From assembly GCF_000189255.1 (NCBI RefSeq), contig NZ_AEVS01000109.1:1-43903 (forward strand): a stretch of DNA of 43,903 nt, written 5' to 3'. Made by a program: the position numbers and the translations under genes. A model generated the notes under the pieces. It did not search any database. It saw only the letters and a program-made list of their open reading frames with translations, and was not told the origin of the DNA. Source of the DNA: Vibrio brasiliensis LMG 20546 (GTDB lineage: Bacteria > Pseudomonadota > Gammaproteobacteria > Enterobacterales > Vibrionaceae). Shown here piece after piece: positions 43,859 through 43,903 of this stretch. Within the stretch, counting starts at the first letter, position 1; each line of letters opens with the position of its first letter.

Positions 43859-43903
43859 ATGCAGCGAACGCAACGGTGGGTAACCTAAAGCGTTGAAAGG
43901 AAA

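Overview
This window looks like a stretch of a Vibrio or close Vibrionaceae chromosome. That is an inference from gene content (NfsA, YajD-type HNH protein, HopJ-family protein, LiuR-controlled leucine catabolism, dense GGDEF/HD-GYP signalling) and from the moderate base composition. I see no rRNA, tRNA, insertion sequence, prophage, CRISPR array or integrase.

Layout. 1-5700: small housekeeping or orphan genes (membrane protein, DUF2799-type lipoprotein, VOC protein, YajD, NfsA, GNAT) around a CHASE4-GGDEF diguanylate cyclase. 5900-10420: a membrane diguanylate cyclase followed 48 bases later by a 1047-residue HD-GYP phosphodiesterase, so synthesis and breakdown of c-di-GMP are paired. 10550-15640: small genes on the plus strand (GNAT, DUF2834-like, ABM monooxygenase, unknown protein, TauE/SafE exporter, nitronate monooxygenase, LysE exporter). 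16126-23383: a 1679-residue Ser/Thr kinase-AAA-GAF-GGDEF protein, followed 19 bases later by a 732-residue triple fusion of DJ-1/PfpI, nucleoside hydrolase and VOC/glyoxalase domains. This pair is the best candidate for an undescribed system. 23595-27456: a solitary periplasmic solute-binding protein and, on the minus strand, a two-TM diguanylate cyclase plus an overlapping REC-CheC / PAS-GGDEF pair. Altogether there are five GGDEF domains and one HD-GYP domain in about 25 kb.

27629-40331: two divergent operons for branched-chain amino acid breakdown. The minus-strand operon is liuR-liuA-liuB-liuC-liuE (leucine). The plus-strand operon is thiolase, mmsA, acyl-CoA dehydrogenase, enoyl-CoA hydratase, 3-hydroxyisobutyryl-CoA hydrolase, mmsB and an SDR dehydrogenase (valine, and parts of isoleucine). 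The region between them carries two inverted copies of a TTTACG-N4-CGTAAA-type box, fitting MerR-family LiuR control of both directions. The gene for the biotin-carrying subunit of methylcrotonyl-CoA carboxylase (liuD) is absent from its usual place between liuC and liuE, and I saw no biotin-attachment motif in any protein of the window.

40563-43903: a methyl-accepting chemotaxis protein, a HopJ-family protein, a YjbR/MmcQ-family protein, and a promoter plus ribosome binding site for a gene beyond the window edge. Several starts were moved from the longest ORF because a Shine-Dalgarno sequence or the family length fits an internal start better; each case is explained in its entry.
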